Part shown: positions 33,885-42,125 of the stretch, in pieces
Layout: each line of letters opens with the position of its first letter
Position numbering within the stretch: the first letter of the stretch is position 1
Source: Negadavirga shengliensis
GTDB taxonomy: Bacteria > Bacteroidota > Bacteroidia > Cytophagales > Cyclobacteriaceae
DNA: 64,000 nt
Direction: 5' to 3'
Assembly: GCF_042652345.1 (NCBI RefSeq)
Contig: NZ_JBHSJJ010000012.1
Location: 103,916 to 167,915 of the forward strand
Translations under genes and position numbers: made by a program
The notes under the pieces: generated by a model
Seen by the model: the letters and a program-made list of their open reading frames with translations, nothing else
The model's database searches: none
Told to the model about the DNA's origin: nothing

Positions 33885-36800
33885 TTAAAAGGTAGCTCTC
33901 AGGTTAAATCCAAATGTTCTGGTCTGCGGCATGCCAAAATAATCCAAACCTTGGGCATTCCCTGATGTATAGTTAGCCTCCGGATCAATATTCTCTACAT
34001 TTTTCCACAGTATGGAAAGATTCCTTCCGACAAAGGACAGATGAAGGGACTGGAAAGGCATACGACCCAACAGGCTTGCTGGAAAATTATAACCAAACGT
34101 CACCTGACGCAATTTGGCAAAAGAACCGTCATAGATGAAATGATCCTGCACCCGATTACCCATTTGGTTCCAGTAATTTTGAGCCTCTCCAGGCGTCAAA
34201 GTTTTGTTAAATTCTTCATAAACAGGATTACCTTCCGCATCCGACCCGGCTTGTACTACACCGGAAACAGTAAGCGGTTCTTCCCCTTCCCTGCCTTGCA
34301 AAGTCTGCTTATGCAAACCCCACTGAGTGAGCCGCAGATTGGTGCCTGAATAAAGATCCCCCCCAATCCTAAAGTCTATCAGTGCAGACATTGTAAATCC
34401 TTTGAAACTTAAAGTATTATTAATACCTCCGGTCCAATCAGGGACCCCGTTCCCAATAACTTCCATCTGACTTGATTGAACAGGTGCTCCATTGGGCTCA
34501 AAAATCGGAATACCATCTGGCGTTTTGGCTTGTACCCAACCGGCTATTACGCCAAAAGGATAACCTGTTCTATGCTGGACGAAAACCGTTTGGGTTCTTG
34601 GCTCCTCTATATTAAGGATATCATTACCTTCAATTAAAGACATAACCCTGTTTCGGTTTCTGGCAATGTTTAAAGAAATGTCCCAGTTAAGGGCCCTTCC
34701 GGTTATAGGCGAGCCGGTCAAGAGCACCTCAACCCCCCGGTTCTCCATTTCACCCAGATTGACCAGCGTTGACCCAAAGCCCGAAGCCCTGGAAACCTGG
34801 GCATTTAGCTGATCATTGGTACTTCTCTGATGATAGTAGGTCAGATCAACTCCCAATCTATTCTGAAACAAGCGCACATCAAAACCCAATTCTGTCTCCG
34901 TTGATGTAAGTGGTATTAACCCTATGTTCGGTATGGTACCGGCATTGTTTTGCGCATTGGCAAAGGAGGCCATCGGAACCTGGTTCCCGTCAAAGTTAAT
35001 TGCCGGCGCTCCAAGCAGCGAATACACATTGCTTATCTGATAGGGTGCCACCGTCGCGCTCCCCACCTGTGCCCATGAAGCCCGTAATTTACCGAAGCTC
35101 AACCATATGGGAAGTCCCTCGAAAGCATCGGAAAACACAAAACTACCCCCTAAAGAAGGGTAGGTGATGTTGTTGATGGAAGGATCCAGCACTGAAAACC
35201 AATCCTTCCTGGCTGTAGCGGTCAAAAACAGGTAGTTTTTGTAGCTGAATTCAGCTGAGCCAAAAATGGAATTGATGCCCAGCCCCGAATAACTGTATCC
35301 AAAATTCCTGGTTACGGTATTATTGATGGCATGAAAAAAGGGGACATTAAAGCCTTGCCCGTTTGCGGAAATCGTTTCGTTATTTCTTCTCATTCTGTTG
35401 GAGCCAACGAACGCATTGACCCCAAAATCGCCGAATTCACGCGTGTAGCCTAACATTGCCTCGAGGTTTATTTCTCTCACCCTGTTTTCTCCTTCGGTCA
35501 GAGTCCCACCCCTGGTATGGCCCGTGCCCTGGGGAATAAGATCGTGAAACCTCCTGGTAAACCAGTCCATCCCGGCTCTGCCAGAAATGTATAAATGGTC
35601 AGTAATATCATATCTTAACGAACCGGAGGTAATGATCCGGTCCCGGACATCGCCCCGCGATACCTGGTAAGTCGCCCAGTAGGGATTTTGGCCCCATGGG
35701 TTATTGACCATCAGATATTCCTCCCGTTCTTCAAATCCCCAGACATTCAGCAATGTGGGATCAGTCCCGACGGGAATTGATCCCAAATTATTAGGATCGC
35801 CTCTACCATCAAGGACGTTTACATCCGGCGGTAAAGCAAAGATCGATTGAAAAGCATTGTTGGGTGAATCCGATAAAGACGGCCTGTTTCTTGCCGTCTC
35901 CTGAGAATAAAGCACCTTGGCATCAAATGTCAGTCTATTTCCAAATTTTCCGTTTGTGGACAATGACATATTGAACCGGTCAAAACCTGAATTCGGCACT
36001 ACCGCGTCACTTCGTAAATCTGTGACATTAAACCTGAAAGTCTGGTTCTCCCCTCCACCTGAAAGTGAAATACTATTGGTCCACGCAGTACCGGTCTCAT
36101 AAAATCTGTTCCAATTGTCTCCCGCATAGGAGTAAGGCCGCGTCACGCCATCAAAATGGACGACATCTCCACCATCCAGCCTCTCTCCCCAAGCTTGGGT
36201 ACCCCAGTCGTATCCTTGCTGGGTAGTCCTGGGTCTTACTGAAGTGCCAGTCTCAGGATCACCTTGGAATCTGCCGCTACCAAACTCCCGTTGAAGATCT
36301 GTTTGGTTATTGATCCGCTCAAAAACGAAATTGGAGTTGAACTCAACCCCAATACCCCTTCTTGCTTCACCTCGTTTGGTTTTAATATTGATCACGCCGT
36401 TCGCCGCCCTGGCACCATACAAAGCCGCGGCACTGGCACCTTTCAGAACCGAAATCGATTCGATGTCGTCAGGGTTGATACTGGACATCCCGTCCCCCTG
36501 GTCCACACCGCCCCACATACCTGCTTGTCCGAAATTGGTGTTGTCCATCGGGATCCCATCGATTACATACAACGGCTGATTATTGCCCTGAAGTGAGGTG
36601 TTTCCCCTGATAATTACCCGGGACGAGCCTGCCGGACCGGAAGCCACATTACTCACATTTACGCCGGCGACCCGGCCCGCCAGCTGATTGGCAAGGTTGT
36701 TTTCCCGGGCTTCCATGAGGTTTTCCCCCCCCACGTTGGTTACCGAATATTGAAGGGCTTTTACATTTCTTTCAATCCCCAATGCGGTAACCACCACTTC

Positions 36801-37109
36801 GGACAATTCAGCTGCATCTTCTGAAAGGCCTACATTTATGGCCGACCGGTTACCTACGCGTTCCTCGGTGGTTTGATAACCAAGATAACTGAAGATCAAA
36901 ACGGTCTCCTCACCGTCTACATTTATACTGTAATTGCCGTCCACATCCGTGGCTGTCCCTGTGGCCGTTCCTTTAATCAATACCGAAACCCCCGGCAATG
37001 GGCTTCCGTCTGTTGCATCCGTTACCGTACCGGTAACGGTCTGGGCATAAACTGCGGCAGTAAAAAACATACTCGCGGCCATTACCCCAATAAGTAATAG
37101 GTTTTTCAT
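33885..37109 (-). CDS. SusC/RagA TonB-dependent transporter (pair 2)
   Basis: This 1074-residue transporter has exactly the length of the pair 1 SusC. It has a signal peptide (ending near AVYAQ), a regulatory-like domain with VTGTVTDATDGSPLPG, a plug with SINPDDIESISVLKGASAAALYGARAANGVINIKTKRG, and a barrel ending GFNLRATF. Many blocks are identical with pair 1, such as AGRVAGVNV and GNTSLQGNNQPLYV. The signal peptide and several barrel loops differ. It would work with the SusD 19 bp downstream. Its leader contains a G/C hairpin 28-46 bp before the ATG. Confidence 0.96.
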   Translation of the reverse strand: MKNLLLIGVMAASMFFTAAVYAQTVTGTVTDATDGSPLPGVSVLIKGTATGTATDVDGNYSINVDGEETVLIFSYLGYQTTEERVGNRSAINVGLSEDAAELSEVVVTALGIERNVKALQYSVTNVGGENLMEARENNLANQLAGRVAGVNVSNVASGPAGSSRVIIRGNTSLQGNNQPLYVIDGIPMDNTNFGQAGMWGGVDQGDGMSSINPDDIESISVLKGASAAALYGARAANGVINIKTKRGEARRGIGVEFNSNFVFERINNQTDLQREFGSGRFQGDPETGTSVRPRTTQQGYDWGTQAWGERLDGGDVVHFDGVTRPYSYAGDNWNRFYETGTAWTNSISLSGGGENQTFRFNVTDLRSDAVVPNSGFDRFNMSLSTNGKFGNRLTFDAKVLYSQETARNRPSLSDSPNNAFQSIFALPPDVNVLDGRGDPNNLGSIPVGTDPTLLNVWGFEEREEYLMVNNPWGQNPYWATYQVSRGDVRDRIITSGSLRYDITDHLYISGRAGMDWFTRRFHDLIPQGTGHTRGGTLTEGENRVREINLEAMLGYTREFGDFGVNAFVGSNRMRRNNETISANGQGFNVPFFHAINNTVTRNFGYSYSGLGINSIFGSAEFSYKNYLFLTATARKDWFSVLDPSINNITYPSLGGSFVFSDAFEGLPIWLSFGKLRASWAQVGSATVAPYQISNVYSLLGAPAINFDGNQVPMASFANAQNNAGTIPNIGLIPLTSTETELGFDVRLFQNRLGVDLTYYHQRSTNDQLNAQVSRASGFGSTLVNLGEMENRGVEVLLTGSPITGRALNWDISLNIARNRNRVMSLIEGNDILNIEEPRTQTVFVQHRTGYPFGVIAGWVQAKTPDGIPIFEPNGAPVQSSQMEVIGNGVPDWTGGINNTLSFKGFTMSALIDFRIGGDLYSGTNLRLTQWGLHKQTLQGREGEEPLTVSGVVQAGSDAEGNPVYEEFNKTLTPGEAQNYWNQMGNRVQDHFIYDGSFAKLRQVTFGYNFPASLLGRMPFQSLHLSFVGRNLSILWKNVENIDPEANYTSGNAQGLDYFGMPQTRTFGFNLRATF

Positions 37110-37136
37110 TTAACAGATTATTTAGGTTTAAAGATG

Positions 37137-37155
37137 CCCCCTTTAAAAAAGGGGG
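37137..37155. repeat. Perfect G/C hairpin in the susC (pair 2) leader
   Basis: CCCCCTTTAAAAAAGGGGG forms an 8-bp stem with a 3-nt loop in otherwise A/T-rich DNA, 28-46 bp upstream of the susC ATG. It could be a transcript-stability or attenuation element, or a copy of a dispersed palindrome. No equivalent stands in front of the pair 1 susC. Confidence 0.6.
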
Positions 37156-37341
37156 AGATAACTAAGTTCTCAAAGATTAAAAATATATTAAACCAAAAAA
37201 AAATTAAAATTGGATTATTACATGAAAGGTAAAAAAGAATTTATTATATTATCGATGATTTTAGAATATTATTTTACAATAAATATCTGTAAAAGATTAA
37301 AAAACTGATATATTCCCTATAAAACAACTAAAAAACTGATT

Positions 37342-37443
37342 TTAATGTTTTTTTAAAATCCCGATCATGTAGGAAACATCATCAGATTTTAACTGCTTCT
37401 TTAGATATACGGTGATCGCGCCAAAAAGATCTTGAATCGGCAT
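37342..37443 (-). CDS. Possible small protein, 33 aa
   Basis: An ATG-started frame encodes MPIQDLFGAITVYLKKQLKS and 13 further residues ending ILKKH. It lies 61 bp downstream of the LysE gene in the same direction. Amino-acid composition is ordinary and amphipathic rather than low-complexity, and local G+C is higher than in the flanking spacer. It could be a short third gene of the GH3-LysE unit, the decayed end of a larger gene, or chance. I found no recognisable family. Confidence 0.22.
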   Translation of the reverse strand: MPIQDLFGAITVYLKKQLKSDDVSYMIGILKKH

Positions 37444-37504
37444 AAACCCTGTACCTGCCCCTTATATGCTTTATTGGTGGCTAAAAAAGCCAACCAAACC
37501 GGAA

Positions 37505-38140
37505 TTACAATAAAAGATGCTGGTTTACAGCGTATCCAATCAACCGGACGCCAAACACCATCAATAATACAGCTACAATACGGTTCAGTTTCAGCATCAA
37601 AGAATGCGTAATATACTTGCTCAAGGTCTGTGCAACATAGGCTTTGAAAAGGTCCATAACAAAAACAGTCAGAAGCACGGCAAGATAGTACGCCGTCTTA
37701 TCCCATGAGTCATAGCTTTCCTTAAGGTTCACAAGGCCTGCCACTGAAATCCAAAATAGTAAGACAAATGGGTTGATGCCATTAAGCCCCAATCCTTTGA
37801 AAAAGCCTTTTCTCCGCCTGACTTTCTTTGGTACGATCCCCCCTGTGCTCGGCCTGTTCATCCCTTTCTTTACAAAAGAGAATACACCGAAACCGATGAG
37901 GATCAAGCCTCCAAAGTACCCCAGCAGAACTTTGAAATAGGGATTTTCAGCAAGGAAGGCCACTCCAAAATAGGAAATCAACACATATAGGGAATCACTC
38001 AATAAAATCCCCATTGCCATAAAAATTGAATGCCTGAAGCCATTTTCAAGGCTGTTTTGTATTAAAGCAAAAAAAACGGGGCCAATGATCAGAGACAACA
38101 CCAGGCCCATTCCTATTCCTTCAAGAAAAGCCCAATTCAT
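37505..38140 (-). CDS. LysE-family exporter
   Basis: This 211-residue inner-membrane protein has about six hydrophobic helices and the LysE/RhtB pattern: an N-terminal GLVLSLIIGPVFFALIQNSLENGFR, a charged loop with RRRKGFFKG near residue 108, then GLNGINPFVLLFWISVAG. The family exports amino acids or small related molecules. Its ATG overlaps the stop of the GH3-like gene by 4 bp, which implies coupled translation and suggests, without proof, that it exports a product or substrate of that enzyme. Confidence 0.92.
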   Translation of the reverse strand: MNWAFLEGIGMGLVLSLIIGPVFFALIQNSLENGFRHSIFMAMGILLSDSLYVLISYFGVAFLAENPYFKVLLGYFGGLILIGFGVFSFVKKGMNRPSTGGIVPKKVRRRKGFFKGLGLNGINPFVLLFWISVAGLVNLKESYDSWDKTAYYLAVLLTVFVMDLFKAYVAQTLSKYITHSLMLKLNRIVAVLLMVFGVRLIGYAVNQHLLL

Positions 38141-39687
38141 GATAAATGTCCGGTATCCTTCAAAAACTTCAACCAGTCTCCTGCCTTTTGGCCCTTCAAA
38201 ACCCTGGGGAATTTATTTTGCCCGCCTTCTTTCCCCTGCGCTTTCATCCAGTCATAAAACGCGGCAGATGGCAGCACTGTCAGCCGTACTTCCTTCAAAG
38301 CATGCTTTCTTTCGGTAATATAGTCGTCGTTAAGCGTCTTGAGATTATCATCAATATGGTTCAGTAGTGCCTGCCGATCCACGGGGTCATCGGTGCCAAC
38401 AAACCAGTGGTGGGCAAAGAGGGTACCGAAGGGGAGGCCCAGAACCGAGTATTCCCTCACACTGATGTTAAGCTGATCTTCTGCCATTTCCACAGCTTTA
38501 TTCATATTGTCCACCGAAACATGTTCTCCACATAAACTCAAAAAATGCTTGGTCCGGCCGGTAATTATGATTTCACTCTCTTCCTTGGAAACAAAACGGA
38601 TTACGTCTCCAATCAGATACCTCCAGGCACCGGCGCAGGTGCTGATCAACAACGCATAGTCTATTCCCTCCTCCACTTCCCCTATGGACAAGGGCTGTAC
38701 ACCGCTTTTTAAGTGTCCGCTTTCATCGAAGTTTTGGGTATTGAAAGGTACAAATTCATAAAAAATACCATTATTTAAGACCAGCCTCATGGATTTCCTA
38801 TCAGGATAAGCTTGAAATGCCAGAAATCCCTCACTTGCCAGATAGGTTTCGATATAAATCAACGGCCTGTCCAGCAGCTTTTCGAATCCCTTTTTATAAG
38901 GCTCAAAATAAACCCCACCATGAACAAAAATTGTCAAATCAGGCCAAATTTCGTGGATGTTCTTTACTTGATAACGCTCTATTATCTTTTCCAGCAGGAT
39001 CTGTAGCCAAGCCGGCACTCCCACAATGATCCCTATGTCCCATTTAGGCGCATTTTCCACAATTTGATCCAACTTTTCTCCCCAGTTTTTATTTCTTGCA
39101 ATTTTGTATCCTGGTTTATAAAACCGCTGAAACCATATAGGCAGTCTTCCGGCAGTTATGCCGCTAAGGTCTCCGGAAAAATATGTGCCGTTAAAATCCA
39201 AATCCGTGCTCCCTCCAAGCATAAGAATCCCTTTATTGAACAGTTTGGCGGGGAGGTCATATTTGGAAAGGCTAAGGATCTGTCGCACCCCGGTGCGCCG
39301 GATGGCTTTTACCATTTCATTGGTAATGGGAATATACTTAGAGGAACTCCCGGAGGTGCCGGAGGTCAGCGCAAAATATTTAATTTGTCCTTGCCAGGTG
39401 ACGCCTTTCTCCCCTTCTTTCAATTTATGCCACCATTCCTCATATATTTTCTCATAATCATAGATGGGTACAGCTTCCGAAAAGGCGTGGTAATAGGACA
39501 AGTCCTCCAGCTTGAACTTTTCCAGTACGGATTTGAATCCATATTTTTTGCCGATTTGGGTTTTTGAAGCAGCTACAAGAAGCTTTTGAAGGACGGTTTT
39601 CTGAAGATCCTGTGGGGCTCCATATTCCTGTTCCAAAGATTCTCTTAATCTAATGCCTTTTTTTAGCAATGTACCTAATATAGCCAT
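38137..39687 (-). CDS. GH3-like acyl-acid amido-synthetase
   Basis: This 516-residue protein of the GH3 (auxin-responsive promoter family) group belongs to the adenylate-forming enzymes. It has the ATP motif FALTSGTSGSSSKYIPIT near residue 108, YLASEGFLAF, and YALLISTCAGAWRYLIGDVIRF, all GH3 hallmarks. Plant members adenylate jasmonate, auxin or benzoates and join them to amino acids; bacterial substrates are mostly unknown. It is the first gene of a unit with the LysE exporter and is divergent from the YggS gene across 60 bp. Confidence 0.93.
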   Translation of the reverse strand: MAILGTLLKKGIRLRESLEQEYGAPQDLQKTVLQKLLVAASKTQIGKKYGFKSVLEKFKLEDLSYYHAFSEAVPIYDYEKIYEEWWHKLKEGEKGVTWQGQIKYFALTSGTSGSSSKYIPITNEMVKAIRRTGVRQILSLSKYDLPAKLFNKGILMLGGSTDLDFNGTYFSGDLSGITAGRLPIWFQRFYKPGYKIARNKNWGEKLDQIVENAPKWDIGIIVGVPAWLQILLEKIIERYQVKNIHEIWPDLTIFVHGGVYFEPYKKGFEKLLDRPLIYIETYLASEGFLAFQAYPDRKSMRLVLNNGIFYEFVPFNTQNFDESGHLKSGVQPLSIGEVEEGIDYALLISTCAGAWRYLIGDVIRFVSKEESEIIITGRTKHFLSLCGEHVSVDNMNKAVEMAEDQLNISVREYSVLGLPFGTLFAHHWFVGTDDPVDRQALLNHIDDNLKTLNDDYITERKHALKEVRLTVLPSAAFYDWMKAQGKEGGQNKFPRVLKGQKAGDWLKFLKDTGHLS

Positions 39688-39726
39688 ATCTTTGTTTTTT
39701 GGTAAAATACCCCTGTTGTATGATTA

Positions 39727-39738
39727 TTTACCGGTAAA
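39727..39738. promoter_or_regulatory. 12-bp palindrome before yggS
   Basis: TTTACCGGTAAA is a perfect palindrome 9 bp upstream of the YggS ATG, inside the 60-bp gap shared with the divergent GH3 gene. It could be an operator. A TATCTTTG box at 39687-39694 is the only promoter-like element nearby and lacks a matching TTG. Confidence 0.3.
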
Positions 39739-39747
39739 AATACGAGA

Positions 39748-40431
39748 ATGGGCATTAAAGAAAACTTAGAACAGCTAAAAATCACTTTTAAAAAACAGGA
39801 TTGCTTACTGGTCGCAGTAAGTAAGACCAAACCACCAGGGGCCATAAAAGAAGCCTACGAGGCCGGAATAAGGGATTTTGGAGAAAACAAGGTACAGGAA
39901 CTGGTGGAAAAAGCACCTCAGTTGCCAAAAGACATCCGGTGGCATATGATCGGTCATCTCCAAAGGAACAAAGTAAAACACATTGTTCCTTTTGTCTATC
40001 TCATCCACGGAGTGGACTCTTTGCGTTTATTGAAGCAGATCAACAAGGAAGGGGAAAAGGTAAAAAGGGTAATTCCTTGCCTTCTCCAGATCCACATAGC
40101 CAAAGAGGAAAGCAAATTTGGTCTTGATGAGAAAGAACTTGAAGACATCATTTGGGGAAAAGAAATGCAGCATATGGAATTCATCAAAATAAAGGGATTG
40201 ATGGGCATGGCCACCAACACCGACAATCCGGAAACCGTCAGAAAGGAGTTTGGCTATTTAAAATCATTGTTTGAGGAAATAAAGACCAAAGCGTTGCCAA
40301 AACAGGTAGAAATGGAGGAATTGTCGATGGGCATGAGCGGTGACTATCCCCTTGCCTTGGAAGCGGGAAGTACAATAGTGAGGATAGGAAGTGCTATTTT
40401 CGGTGCCAGAAATTATAATCAAACGTCATGA
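39748..40431 (+). CDS. YggS/PLPBP family pyridoxal phosphate homeostasis protein
   Basis: This 227-residue single-domain TIM barrel binds PLP through the lysine of VAVSKTKP (K26). Other family motifs are RDFGENKVQEL, WHMIGHLQRNKVKHI, and LSMGMSGDYPLALEAGSTIVRIGSAIFG at the C-terminus. The family has no known catalytic turnover and buffers vitamin B6 and amino-acid metabolism. It starts a rightward run and overlaps the DUF423 gene by 4 bp (ATGA). Confidence 0.95.
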   Translation: MGIKENLEQLKITFKKQDCLLVAVSKTKPPGAIKEAYEAGIRDFGENKVQELVEKAPQLPKDIRWHMIGHLQRNKVKHIVPFVYLIHGVDSLRLLKQINKEGEKVKRVIPCLLQIHIAKEESKFGLDEKELEDIIWGKEMQHMEFIKIKGLMGMATNTDNPETVRKEFGYLKSLFEEIKTKALPKQVEMEELSMGMSGDYPLALEAGSTIVRIGSAIFGARNYNQTS

Positions 40432-40811
40432 CATATTATAACTGTATCCGGATCGCAGCCGTTTTGGGGGCTTTGGCGGTAGCCTTTGGCGCGTTTGGAG
40501 CCCATGCTTTGGCAAACCTGCTGGAAGAACAGGGTAGGGAAGACACTTATGATACGGCCGTAAAATATCATTTTTACCATAGTCTGGCCGTTCTGATGAC
40601 AGGTATCCTGATCTACCTTTTCCCGGATAGCCGTAAACTGAAAATCAGTGCCTGGCTGTTTCTTTTTGGGATTGTGGTTTTCTCAGGTTCCTTATACCTG
40701 TTATGTTTATCAGGAATCACGTGGCTGGGCGCCATCACTCCTTTGGGAGGAACGGCTTTTATAATTGGCTGGCTATTTCTTTTTTTAGGTATTAAATTCA
40801 AACAGCAATAA
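40428..40811 (+). CDS. DUF423 membrane protein
   Basis: This 127-residue inner-membrane protein has four predicted helices. It has the family pattern LGALAVAFGAFGAHALANLLEE near the N-terminus and ITPLGGTAFIIGWLFLFLG at the C-terminus. DUF423 proteins (YgdD-like) have no settled function. The gene overlaps yggS by 4 bp and precedes the PBP4 gene by 16 bp, so the group is probably co-transcribed. Confidence 0.93.
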   Translation: MTYYNCIRIAAVLGALAVAFGAFGAHALANLLEEQGREDTYDTAVKYHFYHSLAVLMTGILIYLFPDSRKLKISAWLFLFGIVVFSGSLYLLCLSGITWLGAITPLGGTAFIIGWLFLFLGIKFKQQ

Positions 40812-40827
40812 TTTCACGTAGTATACA

Positions 40828-42117
40828 ATGGGTAGAAAAATCTTGTTGGGAGCTTGTGTATTTTTCATTCCCTTCTTCCAAGTTGTTGCTCAGGAGGCCA
40901 GAGAAAGGTACTTAGGGTTGGATGCCCTTTTAGGCAAGGATTCTTTTTTTGATAACCATCTTACGGGTTTTATGCTCTTTGACCTTGACAGCCAAACGGT
41001 ACAGTATGATAAGAACAGTCACCTGCATTTTATCCCCGCTTCCACGACCAAGCTTCTGACCTTCTTTGGTTCTCTTCTGGTGCTGGGAGACAGCACCACC
41101 TTTCTGAGGTTTATACCAAAGGGGGATGATGTGGTGATTTGGGGTACCGGAGACCCTTCATGGAAATACCCTCCCTTGCCTCAACCAAAGCTTGAGGGCT
41201 TTCTCAAACAGTATGGCAGGGTGTTTTTTTCCGACACCAACTGGAAAGACAATGCTTTCGGCTACGGCTGGCAATGGGACGATTATTATTATTCCTACTC
41301 CGCAGAAAAATCCCCCGTGCCTTTGTTCGGAAACACGGTGACATCCACCAATATCAACAACAGGCCCCATCTCAGCCCGGCACTCTTTCAGGTTTCCGTC
41401 TCAGAAAAGCCAATAAGAAACGTGCAAAGAGACTGGCATTCCAACGATTTTTATTATAATCCCAGAACATACAATGGGATGAATGCCAAAATTCCTTTCA
41501 TAACTTCCCAGCAGACCTTTGTGACCCTCGCCTCACTGGACTGGCAGAAGGAAGTAATCAGGTCCAACGAAGATTTACCACCTGACCATTTTGTTCTCAA
41601 AGGCATCCCAACCAGGGCACTTTTTAGGGAAATGCTTATGGAAAGTGACAATTTCATCGCCGAACAGTTGCTATTGCAGATTTCTGATGAAGTCTTCAAG
41701 GAGTTGAATGCTGAAAAAGCCATTAATTACATCAAAAAAACGTATCTCTTTGACCTTCCGGATGAGGTGTTATGGGTAGATGGATCCGGGCTATCGCGAC
41801 ACAATCTGGTCACTCCCAGGTCCATGGTAGCATTGGTAGAAAAAATATACCGGCTCCTACCTGACGAAGAACTGTTTGCTTTGCTTCCTACCGGCGGGAG
41901 AACCGGCACCTTGAAATTCAACTACCATGCTCCTGTCCCTTACATCTTCGCCAAAACAGGAACCGTCAGTAACAACCACAGTCTGGTAGGCTTTATCCGT
42001 ACCAATGGGAAGAAAGTATACGCCTTTGCATTCATGAACAACAATTATCCTTATAAGGCTTCGGTGGTGAGAAGAGAAATGGAAAAAGTTTTGTTATATA
42101 TCAGGGATAATTTCTAA
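40828..42117 (+). CDS. dacB: D-alanyl-D-alanine carboxypeptidase/endopeptidase, PBP4 type
   Basis: This 429-residue periplasmic serine peptidase has a signal peptide ending near FQVVAQ. The three penicillin-binding motifs are present: SxxK as S72-T-T-K75, SxN as ESDN near residue 272, and KTG in FAKTGTVSNNHSL near 377. PBP4 proteins trim pentapeptides and cut peptidoglycan cross-links. The protein is slightly shorter than Escherichia coli PBP4. It precedes the LD-carboxypeptidase gene by 8 bp, giving a pair of successive stem-peptide trimming enzymes. Confidence 0.93.
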   Translation: MGRKILLGACVFFIPFFQVVAQEARERYLGLDALLGKDSFFDNHLTGFMLFDLDSQTVQYDKNSHLHFIPASTTKLLTFFGSLLVLGDSTTFLRFIPKGDDVVIWGTGDPSWKYPPLPQPKLEGFLKQYGRVFFSDTNWKDNAFGYGWQWDDYYYSYSAEKSPVPLFGNTVTSTNINNRPHLSPALFQVSVSEKPIRNVQRDWHSNDFYYNPRTYNGMNAKIPFITSQQTFVTLASLDWQKEVIRSNEDLPPDHFVLKGIPTRALFREMLMESDNFIAEQLLLQISDEVFKELNAEKAINYIKKTYLFDLPDEVLWVDGSGLSRHNLVTPRSMVALVEKIYRLLPDEELFALLPTGGRTGTLKFNYHAPVPYIFAKTGTVSNNHSLVGFIRTNGKKVYAFAFMNNNYPYKASVVRREMEKVLLYIRDNF

Positions 42118-42125
42118 ATTCCTCT

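Larger units (their letters stand above)
37110..37504. other. Intergenic region upstream of SusCD pair 2 (395 bp)
   Basis: The part next to susC is A/T-rich with one G/C hairpin (37137-37155) and no exact promoter box. The nearest is a one-mismatch AATCTTTG on the minus strand. The part next to the LysE gene has higher G+C and holds a 33-codon open frame (37342-37443, minus) that may be a small gene. An imperfect hairpin GGTGGCT/AGCCAACC lies near 37475-37496. Confidence 0.7.
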
